A DNA stretch of 64,000 nucleotides from Chelonobacter sp050613185 (GCF_050613185.1 NZ_CP192511.1:1178001-1242000), one strand, 5' to 3'. Shown: positions 23,626-33,074, counted from the first letter of the stretch. Made by a program: numbers and translations. Notes: generated by a model from the letters alone, not told the origin.

Positions 23626-25191
23626 ATGAAACATGAAAATGTCAAAGAGGGTAAGTTTTTACGCACGGTGGAATGGTTAGGCAATGCATTACCGCATCCG
23701 GTAACCCTTTTCTTTATTTTTATCATGGTATTATTGGTTTTTTCTGCGCTCGGAGCCTATTTGGGGATTTCGGTACCAGATCCTCGGCCTGAGGGCGCAA
23801 GCGGACGTTCGGCAGACGGTATTATTTATGTGGTCAGTTTATTGAACCAAGAGGGTATTGTTAAAATCCTCACCAATTTAGTGAAAAATTTTACCAATTT
23901 TGCCCCGCTAGGTACGGTATTGGTTGCCCTTTTGGGGGTTGGGATTGCTGAAAAATCGGGATTATTATCGGCAACCATACGGTTAATGGTGCTTAAAGCG
24001 CCACGTAAACTGACCACATTGGCAATTGTTTTTGCTGGTATTATGTCGAATATGGCAGCAGAATTGGGGTATTTAGTGCTGATTCCGCTTGCAGCGATTA
24101 TTTTTCACTCCTTGGGAAGACATCCGTTGGCGGGCTTGGCGGCGGCGTTTGCCGGCGTTTCCGGCGGTTATTCTGCAAATTTATTGCTTGGTACAATTGA
24201 TCCGCTACTGGCTGGGATCACTCAACAGGCCGCACAGTTGATTGATCCGACCTATACTGTTGGGGCGGAATCAAACTGGTATTTCATGTTTATCAGCACC
24301 TTTTTGATCTCGATTGTCGGTTATTTGGTTACGGAGAAGATTGTAGAACCCCAATTGGGCGTGTATGAGGGAGGGTTTGCTGCTCAGAATGAGCAAGAAA
24401 TAAAGCGGACTGCCGAAGTGAGCAAACTTGAACGCCAAGGGCTGTGTTATGCCGGATTAACCTTTATTTTGCTGTGCTTGATTTTAGCATGGACGGTTGT
24501 GCCGGAGAATGGTTTCTTAAGGAATCCGAAAACCGGTTTAGTGGCGGGCTCTCCTTTTTTAAGCTCAATTGTCGTGTTTATCTTCGTATTATTTGCTGTT
24601 CCCGGCATAGTGTATGGTTGGGTAACGAAGAGTATCCGCTCGGATAAAGATGTCGTCAATGCAATGGCTGAGTCGATGAGTACCTTAGGCTTATATTTAG
24701 TGATTATCTTTTTTGCCGCGCAATTTGTTGCGTTTTTCAATTGGACCAATATCGGACAAGTGATTGCTGTGAAGGGAGCGAACTTTTTAAATGATATTGG
24801 TTTGCGCGGCGGTTTGTTGTTCATGGGATTTATTTTAATCTGTGCTTTTATCAATCTTATGATTGGATCCGCCTCGGCGCAATGGGCGGTGACAGCACCG
24901 ATTTTTGTCCCAATGCTCATGTTGTCGGGTTATGCGCCGGAAACCATTCAAGCGGCATATCGAATCGGTGATTCCGTAACCAACATCATTACGCCGATGA
25001 TGAGCTATTTCGGCTTAATTATGGCAACGGTGATTAAATATAAAAAAGATGCCGGTGTGGGCACATTGGTTTCCATGATGTTGCCGTATTCCGCCATATT
25101 TTTGGTTGGTTGGTCATTACTTTTCTTTGTATGGGTATTTGTGTTTAATTTGCCGGTTGGTCCGGGTTCTCCAATCCACTATCCGGCATAA
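23626..25191 (+). CDS. AbgT family transporter
   Basis: A 521-residue inner-membrane protein with about eleven hydrophobic segments, starting with the family sequence FLRTVEWLGNALPHPVTLFF. Conserved parts include FTNFAPLGTVLVALLGVGIAEKSG and GSASAQWAVTAPIFVPMLML. AbgT proteins import p-aminobenzoyl-glutamate in E. coli, while Neisseria MtrF-type members export sulfonamides; direction cannot be read here. GGGGGG lies 9 bases upstream. It separates the zinc-finger gene from tsaC, so it may be inserted into an older gene order. Confidence 0.85.
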   Translation: MKHENVKEGKFLRTVEWLGNALPHPVTLFFIFIMVLLVFSALGAYLGISVPDPRPEGASGRSADGIIYVVSLLNQEGIVKILTNLVKNFTNFAPLGTVLVALLGVGIAEKSGLLSATIRLMVLKAPRKLTTLAIVFAGIMSNMAAELGYLVLIPLAAIIFHSLGRHPLAGLAAAFAGVSGGYSANLLLGTIDPLLAGITQQAAQLIDPTYTVGAESNWYFMFISTFLISIVGYLVTEKIVEPQLGVYEGGFAAQNEQEIKRTAEVSKLERQGLCYAGLTFILLCLILAWTVVPENGFLRNPKTGLVAGSPFLSSIVVFIFVLFAVPGIVYGWVTKSIRSDKDVVNAMAESMSTLGLYLVIIFFAAQFVAFFNWTNIGQVIAVKGANFLNDIGLRGGLLFMGFILICAFINLMIGSASAQWAVTAPIFVPMLMLSGYAPETIQAAYRIGDSVTNIITPMMSYFGLIMATVIKYKKDAGVGTLVSMMLPYSAIFLVGWSLLFFVWVFVFNLPVGPGSPIHYPA

Positions 25192-25212
25192 CCTGTCATT
25201 GTTATTTAATCT

Positions 25213-25250
25213 TTGGTGTGACGGCAACCGAGGTCGTTACACCAATTTTT
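25213..25250 (+). terminator. Terminator after the AbgT gene
   Basis: TTGGTGTGACG and CGTTACACCAA form an 11-bp stem with one G-T wobble, followed by TTTTT. Confidence 0.8.
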
Positions 25251-25304
25251 ATTCTAAGTTTAATCTGCTAATATATTGACGATTTGACTTTTGATGATTT
25301 TATA

Positions 25305-25859
25305 ATGACCTATACTTTACAACAGCTTGTTTCCCACTTAAAACACCAACAGGTGATAGCCTACCCGACCGAAGCGGTGTTCGGGCTGGGTTGTGATCCG
25401 TTGAGTGAAAGTGCGGTTTTAACCTTACTCGAATTAAAACAACGCCCTATTGAAAAAGGCTTAATCGTGATTGCACCGCACTTGGATTATCTATTGCCGT
25501 TTATTGATCAATCGCGTTTGCAAGCCGAGCATTGGCAACGGTTACAAGCCGATACTGATCGCGCGATTACTTGGCTCGTGCCGAAAAGTGCGCAAACCCC
25601 CGATTTCCTTAGTGGTAAATTTGACACTATCGCCGTGCGCTTATGCCGCCACCCTGCGGTGACCGCACTTTGCCAAACGGCGCAAACCGCGCTGACCTCC
25701 ACCAGTGCCAATCTCAGCGGCTTGCCGCCTTGCCGCACCGCACAAGAGGTGCGCTTGCAATTCGGCGCAGATTTTCCGGTGTTGGAAAGTGCGGTCGGCG
25801 GCGCACAAAACCCGTCGGAAATTCGTGATATTTTTAGTCATCAAGTGATTAGGGCATAG
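25305..25859 (+). CDS. tsaC: Threonylcarbamoyl-AMP synthase TsaC
   Basis: A 184-residue YrdC/Sua5-type protein making threonylcarbamoyl-AMP for t6A37 in tRNA. It shows VIAYPTEAVFGLGCDPLSE, KQRPIEKGLIVIA and TSTSANLSGLPPC, the substrate pocket motifs. I chose ATG 25305 (MTYTLQQLV); the upstream in-frame start at 25284 has no good ribosome site. The GNAT gene starts 1 base after its stop, followed by aroE, suggesting one operon. Confidence 0.93.
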   Translation: MTYTLQQLVSHLKHQQVIAYPTEAVFGLGCDPLSESAVLTLLELKQRPIEKGLIVIAPHLDYLLPFIDQSRLQAEHWQRLQADTDRAITWLVPKSAQTPDFLSGKFDTIAVRLCRHPAVTALCQTAQTALTSTSANLSGLPPCRTAQEVRLQFGADFPVLESAVGGAQNPSEIRDIFSHQVIRA

Positions 25860-25860
25860 T

Positions 25861-26403
25861 ATGCTGAAAGCAACAATTGAAGTTAATCAAGAACTGAGGT
25901 TACAACAACTCACAGAAAGTGATGCACACTGGGTTTTTCAGGCGATAGCGCAAAATCGCACGTATTTGGGGCGTTGGTTGCCGTTTATTGCAAGCACTCA
26001 GCAAGTGTCGGATTCGCTGGAGTTTATCCAATCTTTGCAGCAAAACAGACTGGCGCAGGTGTTTAAAATTCATTATCAAGGACAAGGTTGCGGTTTAATT
26101 GGTTTTAATTCTGCGGATAGTAGCAATGCTAAAGCGGAAATTGGCTATTGGTTGTGTGAGGATTTTCAGCATAAAGGCATTATGACATTAGCAACCGAGG
26201 CTTTATTGGATTATGGCTTCCGAGAGTTGGGGTTTAACCGCATTCAAATTAAATGTGCACTTGGTAATCATGCGAGCCGTGGCATTCCTCAACGTTTAGG
26301 GCTTATTTTGGAAGATATTGAACGACAAGGCATTTTATTGAGCAGCGGTGAATTTGCTGATTTTGAAATTTATAGTATGTTAAAACAAGAGTGGAAAAAA
26401 TGA
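25861..26403 (+). CDS. GNAT acetyltransferase of the RimJ/RimL type
   Basis: A 180-residue protein of the acetyltransferase_3 family. Features are LRLQQLTESDAHWVFQAIAQNRTYLGRWLPF at the N-terminus, IGYWLCEDFQHKGIMTLATEAL at the acetyl-CoA loop, and the C-terminal CALGNHASRGIPQRLGL, a variant of the GNxxSxxxxxKxGF motif. It resembles ribosomal-protein serine N-acetyltransferases such as RimL, but the target is not certain. It sits between tsaC (1-base gap) and aroE (ATGA overlap). Confidence 0.8.
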   Translation: MLKATIEVNQELRLQQLTESDAHWVFQAIAQNRTYLGRWLPFIASTQQVSDSLEFIQSLQQNRLAQVFKIHYQGQGCGLIGFNSADSSNAKAEIGYWLCEDFQHKGIMTLATEALLDYGFRELGFNRIQIKCALGNHASRGIPQRLGLILEDIERQGILLSSGEFADFEIYSMLKQEWKK

Positions 26404-27224
26404 ACAGCTATGCAGACAGCCATGCCAACAAATACGCCGTGTGGGGCAATCCGATTGCACAAAGCAAATCGCCGGAAATTCAACAGCATTTTGCGGCGCA
26501 ACAAGGTGTCGCGTTGAATTATGAACGTAAATTGGGCGACGAAGTGCGGTTTGAGCAACAGCTCGCCGATTTTTTTGCCGACGGTGGGCAGGGGTGTAAT
26601 ATCACTGCGCCGTTTAAAGAGCGAGCGTTTGCTTTGGCGGATTTGCACAGTGAACGCTGTTTGACCGCAGAAGCCTGCAACACTTTGAAAAAGTTGCCCG
26701 ACGGACGGTTATACGCCGACAACACCGATGGCGCAGGTTTGGTCAGTGATTTGCAACGTTTAGGCTGGCTGCAACCGCAACAACAGATTCTTATTCTTGG
26801 CGCAGGCGGTGCAACCAAAGGCGTGCTGCTGCCGTTATTGCAAGCCCAGCAACAGATCATGCTGGCAAACCGCACTTTAGCAAAAGCACAGCAACTGGCG
26901 GATAAATTTCAGCCTTACGGCAACATTCAAGCAGTGGAATTGGAACAAATTCCGGTGAAGCCGTTTGATGTGGTTATCAATGCCACCTCGTTAGGCTTAC
27001 AAGGCAAAGTGATTGAAATTAATCCCGAAATCATACAAAAGTGCGGTCTGGCGTATGATATGCAATATGCCAAAGGTGCAGACACCCCGTTTATCACATG
27101 GGCAAAACAGTGCGGAGCAAGCAAAACCGCCGACGGCATCGGTATGTTAATCGCACAAGCCGCCCATGCATTTGAGTTATGGTTTGGGGTGATGCCGCGG
27201 ACAAGCGCACTTTTGCAAAAGTAG
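26400..27224 (+). CDS. aroE: Shikimate dehydrogenase (NADP+)
   Basis: A 274-residue enzyme of aromatic amino acid synthesis. The N-terminal part has AVWGNPIAQSKSPEIQ and the catalytic NITAPFKERAF (Lys); NTDGAGLVSDL follows with the catalytic Asp. The NADP-binding loop is ILGAGGATKGVLLPL and ANRTLAKAQ, typical of NADP preference. The ATG at 26400 overlaps the stop of the GNAT gene as ATGA, so translation is likely coupled. Confidence 0.96.
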   Translation: MNSYADSHANKYAVWGNPIAQSKSPEIQQHFAAQQGVALNYERKLGDEVRFEQQLADFFADGGQGCNITAPFKERAFALADLHSERCLTAEACNTLKKLPDGRLYADNTDGAGLVSDLQRLGWLQPQQQILILGAGGATKGVLLPLLQAQQQIMLANRTLAKAQQLADKFQPYGNIQAVELEQIPVKPFDVVINATSLGLQGKVIEINPEIIQKCGLAYDMQYAKGADTPFITWAKQCGASKTADGIGMLIAQAAHAFELWFGVMPRTSALLQK

Positions 27225-27239
27225 ACTTCATTCTAAGCC

Positions 27240-28229
27240 TTAAATGCTGACCTCGCCACGAACGATAATTTTTGAAATATCGGCATTAGGCTTTTCTATT
27301 GAGCGAATGGCTAGATTAATTGCCTGATAGCCGATTTCATACAAATTATGTGAGATACAAGGTATTTTAAAACCATAAATTTCAGCATAGGGTACATTAT
27401 CTATGCTAAATAAATCAAAATCTTGTTTAAAAGTTAATCCGGCTTCAATACAGGCTTTTAAAATGCCAAGTGAAATTTGATTATTCATTCCGGCAAAAAC
27501 CACCTTATTTTTATTGGTTCTAAGATAAGATTTGGTCGTGTGATAAGCAGCTTCCATAAAAAAATCGGCGTGGAAAATCGTCAGATTTTTGCTTTTATCA
27601 ATAACAGAAGTAAGACCTCTCACCCGATCAGTTGATACATTAGAATATTCCGGTCCTGCGATGACAACAACATTTTGATAATTAGTTAGATTAATATAAT
27701 TAGCAACTTCTGTTCCACAGTGTAAGTTATCAATATAAATACCACTATATTCCGAGTTGCCGATTTCTCGGTCAATTAAAATCACCGGAATATTGAGTGA
27801 TTTTAATTTTTGCAAATAGTCGGGTTGGTAATTTCTGTCGGAAGAAATTACCGATAAAACAATGGCATCGACTCCATAGCTAATCATCCGTTGGATTGAT
27901 TGCGTCTCAACTTCTTCAGATTCGTAGGAATCAAACATCAAAATATCATACTCTAATTCTGATGATATTTTACTCATGATTTTTGCCAATTCGCCAAAAA
28001 AGGGATTGCTCATATTTGGATTAACAATTCCAATCAGCTTATTTTTTTTCGACTTTATATTGCTCGTATTGGAAAAATAACCCATCTGTTCAGCAATAGT
28101 TAAGATTTTATCGCGAGTTTCGGCTTTTACTTTACCAGGATCAGATAATGCGCGTGATACCGTTATTTTGCTGAGACCTGATGCCAGTGCAATATGTTCT
28201 AATTTAATTTTTTTTGATGATGAAGTCAT
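27240..28229 (-). CDS. LacI family transcriptional regulator of the pentose regulon
   Basis: A 329-residue repressor. The N-terminal helix-turn-helix is KLEHIALASGLSKITVSRALSDPGKV with the hinge helix after it. The rest is a periplasmic-binding-protein-like sensor domain similar to RbsR-type proteins (KLIGIVNPNMSNPFFGELAK). It lies 2 bases downstream of the D-lyxose isomerase gene and faces the dehydrogenase/kinase/ABC operon, so it most likely controls both through the divergent region. The inducer may be a pentose or pentitol. It is more AT-rich than the adjacent aroE. Confidence 0.85.
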   Translation of the reverse strand: MTSSSKKIKLEHIALASGLSKITVSRALSDPGKVKAETRDKILTIAEQMGYFSNTSNIKSKKNKLIGIVNPNMSNPFFGELAKIMSKISSELEYDILMFDSYESEEVETQSIQRMISYGVDAIVLSVISSDRNYQPDYLQKLKSLNIPVILIDREIGNSEYSGIYIDNLHCGTEVANYINLTNYQNVVVIAGPEYSNVSTDRVRGLTSVIDKSKNLTIFHADFFMEAAYHTTKSYLRTNKNKVVFAGMNNQISLGILKACIEAGLTFKQDFDLFSIDNVPYAEIYGFKIPCISHNLYEIGYQAINLAIRSIEKPNADISKIIVRGEVSI

Positions 28230-28231
28230 AG

Positions 28232-28759
28232 TTATACTCTTATTACCGCCGGATCGGTAAAGATATCAAATTCGTCACGGCTTTGGCTTGAAAACTCCGC
28301 TATGACAGCACCGTCATTACCGGCTTGAAACCAATGTTTGGTGTCGGGTGCAATGGTATATTGTTCTCCGGGTTGAAGGTGAATTTCGTGTTTTGCGGTG
28401 TACCATTGCTGATGATCTTGTGGTGGAATTGCCTGAGGATTTTCGGTTGGCAGCCCTTCAACATAGAGATAAACCTCACCAAATAAACAACGGAAAGTTT
28501 CTTGTTTGCCGATATTATTTTCAAATGGTGGGTGGCGATGTTCAGGACAATTTTGTTGTGGAAACAAAACTAATTGCTTCGCACAATAGCGTTCGTTATT
28601 GATGAAAGTAATGAGCTGTAGCCCCATCTGTTCTAGCTTACCCAATTTAAAATCGGTGATTTCAATGTTTGCTTTATCTTGCGCCGACAGTATCGTACCT
28701 GCTTTTGCCAGTAAAGCAATTGTTCTTTCTATGATTTCAGAATGATCATTTTTATTCAT
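28232..28759 (-). CDS. D-lyxose ketol-isomerase-like cupin
   Basis: A 175-residue cupin. Metal-binding residues are visible in CPEHRHPPFENNIGKQETFRC (two His and one Glu) and in the later APDTKHWFQAG (His). The same pattern occurs in D-lyxose isomerases (EC 5.3.1.15), which interconvert D-lyxose and D-xylulose with manganese. The neighbouring xylulokinase supports this. It is divergent from the sugar dehydrogenase gene and cotranscribed with the LacI regulator. A different aldose substrate is possible. Confidence 0.75.
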   Translation of the reverse strand: MNKNDHSEIIERTIALLAKAGTILSAQDKANIEITDFKLGKLEQMGLQLITFINNERYCAKQLVLFPQQNCPEHRHPPFENNIGKQETFRCLFGEVYLYVEGLPTENPQAIPPQDHQQWYTAKHEIHLQPGEQYTIAPDTKHWFQAGNDGAVIAEFSSQSRDEFDIFTDPAVIRV

Positions 28760-28847
28760 TTTTCACCTCAAATATTGTTAATTTTATCGGTTAAGCCGTA
28801 TTAGTAAGTGAGCTATTATTGATAATAAGCCAATTATAACGAGAAAA

Positions 28848-28863
28848 TGTGATCTGCGTTGCA
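28848..28863 (+). promoter_or_regulatory. Weak CRP-like site in the divergent pentose region
   Basis: TGTGA-TCTGCG-TTGCA keeps a perfect left half-site and a weak right half. It is 89 bases from the isomerase start and may serve the leftward isomerase-regulator unit. Confidence 0.35.
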
Positions 28864-28898
28864 ATTATCATCACGAATATTCGGGTAATCTTCCATTT

Positions 28899-28914
28899 TG
28901 TGATCTTTGACACA
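28899..28914 (+). promoter_or_regulatory. CRP-like site upstream of the pentose operon
   Basis: TGTGA-TCTTTG-ACACA matches nine of ten bases of the CRP consensus. It is 95 bases before the dehydrogenase start codon, a usual distance for class I or II activation depending on the start site. Catabolite control would be expected for this operon. Confidence 0.6.
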
Positions 28915-28943
28915 TTATTATCATTAAAATGATATTAAATTAT

Positions 28944-28971
28944 CAATAAATGATTTTCATATCATTTATTG
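28944..28971. promoter_or_regulatory. Perfect inverted repeat, candidate LacI-family operator
   Basis: CAATAAATGAT and ATCATTTATTG form a perfect 11-bp inverted repeat with a 6-base spacer. It ends 37 bases before the dehydrogenase start, where a repressor operator would block transcription. Its length and symmetry exceed chance expectation even in AT-rich DNA. Confidence 0.6.
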
Positions 28972-29008
28972 AGGTTTAAAAATTCAATCAACTATCGAGG
29001 AAATGGCA

Positions 29009-30040
29009 ATGAAAGCATTAGTTTTGGACTCGGGAAAGTTATATATCCGCGATAAAAACGTAGAAACCACCGTAGGCGATGATGATGTTGAGATCAAAAT
29101 ACATACTGTCGGGATTTGTGGCAGTGATGTGCATTATTATCAACATGGCAGAATCGGTCCTTTTGTGGTTGAAGAACCGATGATTTTAGGGCATGAAGCC
29201 TCCGGTGTCGTGACCAAAATCGGAAAAAATGTCACCCATCTTGCGGTTGGTGATCGGGTTTGTATGGAGCCGGGCATTCCTAATTTATCATCAATGCAGT
29301 CTAAATCCGGATTTTATAATTTAGATCCTGAAGTGCGGTTTTGGGCAACGCCGCCGATTGACGGTTGTTTAAGGGAGAGCGTAGTTCATCCAGCGGCATT
29401 TACCTTTAAATTGCCTGAGCACTTGAGTTTTGCGGAAGGAGCTATGGTTGAACCGTTGGCGATAGGTATGCAATCAGCAACAAAGGCACAAATTAAACCG
29501 GGTGATATTGCATTGGTTGTCGGTGCAGGCACGATTGGGGTTTTGACCGCACTTTCTGCTTTAGCCGGTGGTTGTGCTGAGGTGATTATTTGTGATGTAG
29601 TGGACGAAAAATTAGCCATTGCAGGGCAATATGCAGGAATTCATCCGATTAACAGTAAAACGTCCGATTTATTGGCGTTTGTACATCGTTTGACAAACGG
29701 AGCAGGTGTTGATGTGTTGTTTGAATGTAGCGGTGCTGCTGCGGTGATTGAGAGTTTACCGACCTATATGGCGCCCGGTTCAACCGCAGTATTAGTCGGT
29801 ATGCCGGTTTCACCTGCTCCGGTTGATATTGTCGCTGCGCAAGCAAAAGAGATTACCTTCAAGACAATCTTCCGCTATGTCAATATGTATCCAAGAACCA
29901 TTCGCTTGTTGGCATCAGGTAAATTAGATATTAAACCTTTAATTTCATATGTTTATAAGTTTGAAGAATCTATCGAGGCTTTTGACAGGGCAGCTTCTGC
30001 AAATCCTAATGATGTCAAAATTATGATTGAAATGGAGTAA
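29009..30040 (+). CDS. Zinc-dependent sugar alcohol (xylitol/sorbitol-type) dehydrogenase
   Basis: A 343-residue MDR-family enzyme, likely oxidising xylitol to D-xylulose with NAD. Catalytic zinc residues are in GICGSDVHYYQHG (Cys) and LGHEASGVV (His-Glu). The cofactor fold has ALVVGAGTIGVLTALSAL. The structural-zinc loop lacks its four cysteines (GIPNLSSMQSKSGFYNLDPE), as in mammalian sorbitol dehydrogenase. The ATG at 29009 has GAGG 8 bases upstream; the ATG at 29003 is too close to it. It is the first gene of the operon with xylulokinase next. Confidence 0.82.
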   Translation: MKALVLDSGKLYIRDKNVETTVGDDDVEIKIHTVGICGSDVHYYQHGRIGPFVVEEPMILGHEASGVVTKIGKNVTHLAVGDRVCMEPGIPNLSSMQSKSGFYNLDPEVRFWATPPIDGCLRESVVHPAAFTFKLPEHLSFAEGAMVEPLAIGMQSATKAQIKPGDIALVVGAGTIGVLTALSALAGGCAEVIICDVVDEKLAIAGQYAGIHPINSKTSDLLAFVHRLTNGAGVDVLFECSGAAAVIESLPTYMAPGSTAVLVGMPVSPAPVDIVAAQAKEITFKTIFRYVNMYPRTIRLLASGKLDIKPLISYVYKFEESIEAFDRAASANPNDVKIMIEME

Positions 30041-30043
30041 AAA

Positions 30044-31558
30044 ATGGGAATTTATGCCGGCGTTGATTGTGGTACACAAAGTACCAAAGTGATTTTAATT
30101 GATACGGAAATGGGCGAGATTTTAGGATTGGGTAGTGCGCCCCATCAATTAATCAGTGAAAGTAATGGAAAAAGAGAACAGCAACCTGAATGGTGGATTT
30201 CCGCGTTTCAGCAAGCTTTTTCCAATGCCATAAAAAATGCCGGCATTACGCCTGAAAAAATTCATGCAATCTCGATTTCTGGACAGCAGCACGGCTTAGT
30301 GGTGTTAGACAAAGTAGGCAACCCTTTATGTCCGGCGAAATTGTGGTGTGATACGGAAACAAACGATGAAAATGAAGCCTTATTAACTGCGCTGGGCGGA
30401 GCAGAGACTTGCTTAGAAAAGTTAGGCTTGGTTCTTGCAACCGGTTATACCGCCTCGAAATTACTTTGGTTAAAGCGACATCAGCCCGAAGTGTGGAGCA
30501 AGATTGATACGGTGTTGTTGCCACATGATTATCTGAATTACTGGCTGAGCGGCAATAAGGTGATGGAGTTTGGTGATGCGTCGGGAACAGGATTATTCAA
30601 TATTTATCAGCGTGACTGGGATCAACGCATTATTCGTTTAATTGATGATAGCGGTGTATTAGAAAAGGCATTACCAAGATTAATTCGCCACAATCAAGCG
30701 GTAGGAACGGTGTTGCCTGAGATTGCAACAATATTGGGATTAAATCCCAACACCTTAATTGCAGCTGGCAGCGGCGACAACATGATGGGTGCAATAGGAA
30801 CAGGAAATATTGAAGCCGGAATAGTCACATTAAGTTTAGGTACATCAGGCACATTATACGCTTATTCTGAGCAACCGATTAAACCGGTTTCGGCGGCTAT
30901 TGCGAATTTTTGTTCTGCGAACAATGGTTGGTTGCCCTTAATTTGTACCATGAATGTCACTTCAGCAACGTCCTTAGTACAAGATCTGTTTCAATTAAAT
31001 TTGGGAGACTTTAATAAGCAATTAAAAAGTTCACCACTTGGTGCAGACGGTGTAATGGTGTTGCCGTTTTTCAATGGTGAACGAGTCCCTTCTTTACCCA
31101 TCGCCAAAGCCAGTATTCACGGCTTAGATAATAAAAATTTCACCAGTGAAAATGTATGTAGGGCGACAGTTGAAGGTATTACTTTTGGGTTGCGTTATGG
31201 CTTGACGTTATTTAAGCAGTCAGGGATAGAAATTTCACAAATCCGTTTGATTGGTGGTGGGGCGAAAAGTGAAATATGGCGACAAATTGTCGCCGATATA
31301 ATGAATTGTGAAGTGATTTGTTTGAGAAATAGTGAAGCAGCTGCTCTAGGGGCAGCAATTCAGGCTGCTTGGCTTCATCAATTACAACAACCTAATCAGT
31401 CACGAGATGAAAAAACACTGTTTAAGGAAATTAATCAACGCTTTGTTGTGTTAGACAAAACAACATTGACTTTACCGAATACAAGTTGTGTTGCGCAATA
31501 TAACGATATTTATTTTAAATATGTACGTTTATTAACAGAATATTATTTAGAGAAATAA
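30044..31558 (+). CDS. xylB: Xylulokinase (FGGY family)
   Basis: A 504-residue sugar kinase making D-xylulose 5-phosphate. The N-terminal phosphate loop is AGVDCGTQSTKVILID. The catalytic segment ISGQQHGLVVLD and the contact LPHDYLNYWLSG are typical of xylulokinases, and the C-terminal nucleotide site is LIGGGAKSEIWRQIVADI. It starts 3 bases after the dehydrogenase stop. Products of both the isomerase and the dehydrogenase would enter the pentose phosphate pathway through it. Confidence 0.9.
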   Translation: MGIYAGVDCGTQSTKVILIDTEMGEILGLGSAPHQLISESNGKREQQPEWWISAFQQAFSNAIKNAGITPEKIHAISISGQQHGLVVLDKVGNPLCPAKLWCDTETNDENEALLTALGGAETCLEKLGLVLATGYTASKLLWLKRHQPEVWSKIDTVLLPHDYLNYWLSGNKVMEFGDASGTGLFNIYQRDWDQRIIRLIDDSGVLEKALPRLIRHNQAVGTVLPEIATILGLNPNTLIAAGSGDNMMGAIGTGNIEAGIVTLSLGTSGTLYAYSEQPIKPVSAAIANFCSANNGWLPLICTMNVTSATSLVQDLFQLNLGDFNKQLKSSPLGADGVMVLPFFNGERVPSLPIAKASIHGLDNKNFTSENVCRATVEGITFGLRYGLTLFKQSGIEISQIRLIGGGAKSEIWRQIVADIMNCEVICLRNSEAAALGAAIQAAWLHQLQQPNQSRDEKTLFKEINQRFVVLDKTTLTLPNTSCVAQYNDIYFKYVRLLTEYYLEK

Positions 31559-31560
31559 AT

Positions 31561-33054
31561 ATGGAAAATACAGCAGATTATTTATTGGAAGTCACCGGTG
31601 TACGTAAAGCGTTTGGCGAAGTAGTTGCTTTAAAACAAGTTGAGTTTATTCTGAAAAGAGGATCAATTCATGCTTTGTGTGGGGGTAATGGAGCCGGGAA
31701 ATCGACATTCCTCAGCATTTTAATGGGGTTCATCACACCGGATAGTGGACATATTTTTGTCAATGGCAAAGAGCAACATTTTGAAAATCCAAAACAAGCA
31801 TTAGCAGCAGGAATCACGATAGTACAGCAAGAGCTGAGTACGATCCCGGATTTGTCTGTAGCAGAAAATATCTATTTGGGTAATGAACCGAAAAAGATGG
31901 GTTTTGTTGATTTTTCACAATTAAATCAGCAGACACAAAATTTATTAGATGATTTAGGATTTGATGATATTTCGCCACAAGCAAAAATGCGTGATTTAAG
32001 TGTTGCAGAACAACAGTTGGTTGAAATAGCAAAAGCTTTATCACATTCTAATGCCGATATTATCATTATGGACGAACCAACTTCTGCAATTGGAGAAGAA
32101 GATGTCCAGAAACTATTTCAGTCAATAAGAGCATTGGCAGAAAAAGGGAAAGGAATAATTTATGTATCCCATCGTTTATCAGAAATTTTTGAATTAGCGG
32201 ATATGTTTACTATTTTTCGCGATGGTAGTTATATTTGTGAAGGCGAAATTAAGGATATAACCAGGGAAAAACTGATCGAACATATTATCGGAGGGGAGTT
32301 AAGTCAAGAATTTGCGAAATTTAATACGCCTTCGGATAATATCGTATTAGAGCTTGATTCATTAAGTTGGAAAAATAAATTACATCAAATTAATTTTCAA
32401 CTTCGACAGGGTGAAATTTTAGGTATTTATGGTTTAGTCGGATCAGGACGGAGCGAATTGTTAGATATTATTTTCGGTTTGGAACAAGCGGATCAAGGCA
32501 GTATTTATTTTCAAGGGCATAAACTGGCACGCCATTCCGTCAAAAAAGCGATTGATTTAGGATTGGCTTATGTAACTGAAGACAGAAAAGCTAGTGGTTT
32601 GGTTTTATGCCGTTCAGTCGCTGAAAATATTGATTTATCTTCTTTAAACCAAATCAGCCGCTTTCATTTTATTAATCAATTTAAATCTAAAACACGCACA
32701 CGAGAAATGATTAATAAATTTAATATTAAAACCCCAAATGAAGAACAGTTGGTGATTAATTTAAGTGGCGGTAATCAACAAAAAGTGATTTTAGGCAAAT
32801 GGGCATTGTTAGAACCGAAAATTTTGCTGCTTGATGAGCCGACAAGGGGAATTGATGTCGGTGCAAAAAAAGAAATATATCACTTTATGTCGGATTTCGC
32901 CCAAAAAGGTAAATCCATCATTATGGTTTCTTCTGAGCTTTCAGAAATTATCGGCATGAGTGATCGGGTTATTGTCTTAAAAAATGGAAAAATAAACGGT
33001 GTTTTGACAAGAGATGAATTAACACAAGCAACACTGATGAACTTGTCCGTCTGA
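31561..33054 (+). CDS. Sugar ABC importer, duplicated ATPase (RbsA/XylG type)
   Basis: A 497-residue protein with two ATPase domains. The first has Walker A GGNGAGKST (about residues 41-49), signature LSVAEQQLVEIAKAL and Walker B IIIMDEPTSAIG. The second has a degenerate Walker A GLVGSGRSEL, signature LSGGNQQKVILGKW and LLLDEPTRGID. This is the carbohydrate uptake CUT2 pattern used for ribose, xylose and similar sugars. It starts 2 bases after xylB. Confidence 0.92.
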   Translation: MENTADYLLEVTGVRKAFGEVVALKQVEFILKRGSIHALCGGNGAGKSTFLSILMGFITPDSGHIFVNGKEQHFENPKQALAAGITIVQQELSTIPDLSVAENIYLGNEPKKMGFVDFSQLNQQTQNLLDDLGFDDISPQAKMRDLSVAEQQLVEIAKALSHSNADIIIMDEPTSAIGEEDVQKLFQSIRALAEKGKGIIYVSHRLSEIFELADMFTIFRDGSYICEGEIKDITREKLIEHIIGGELSQEFAKFNTPSDNIVLELDSLSWKNKLHQINFQLRQGEILGIYGLVGSGRSELLDIIFGLEQADQGSIYFQGHKLARHSVKKAIDLGLAYVTEDRKASGLVLCRSVAENIDLSSLNQISRFHFINQFKSKTRTREMINKFNIKTPNEEQLVINLSGGNQQKVILGKWALLEPKILLLDEPTRGIDVGAKKEIYHFMSDFAQKGKSIIMVSSELSEIIGMSDRVIVLKNGKINGVLTRDELTQATLMNLSV

Positions 33055-33074
33055 TTTATAATAAAGGTAAAATT

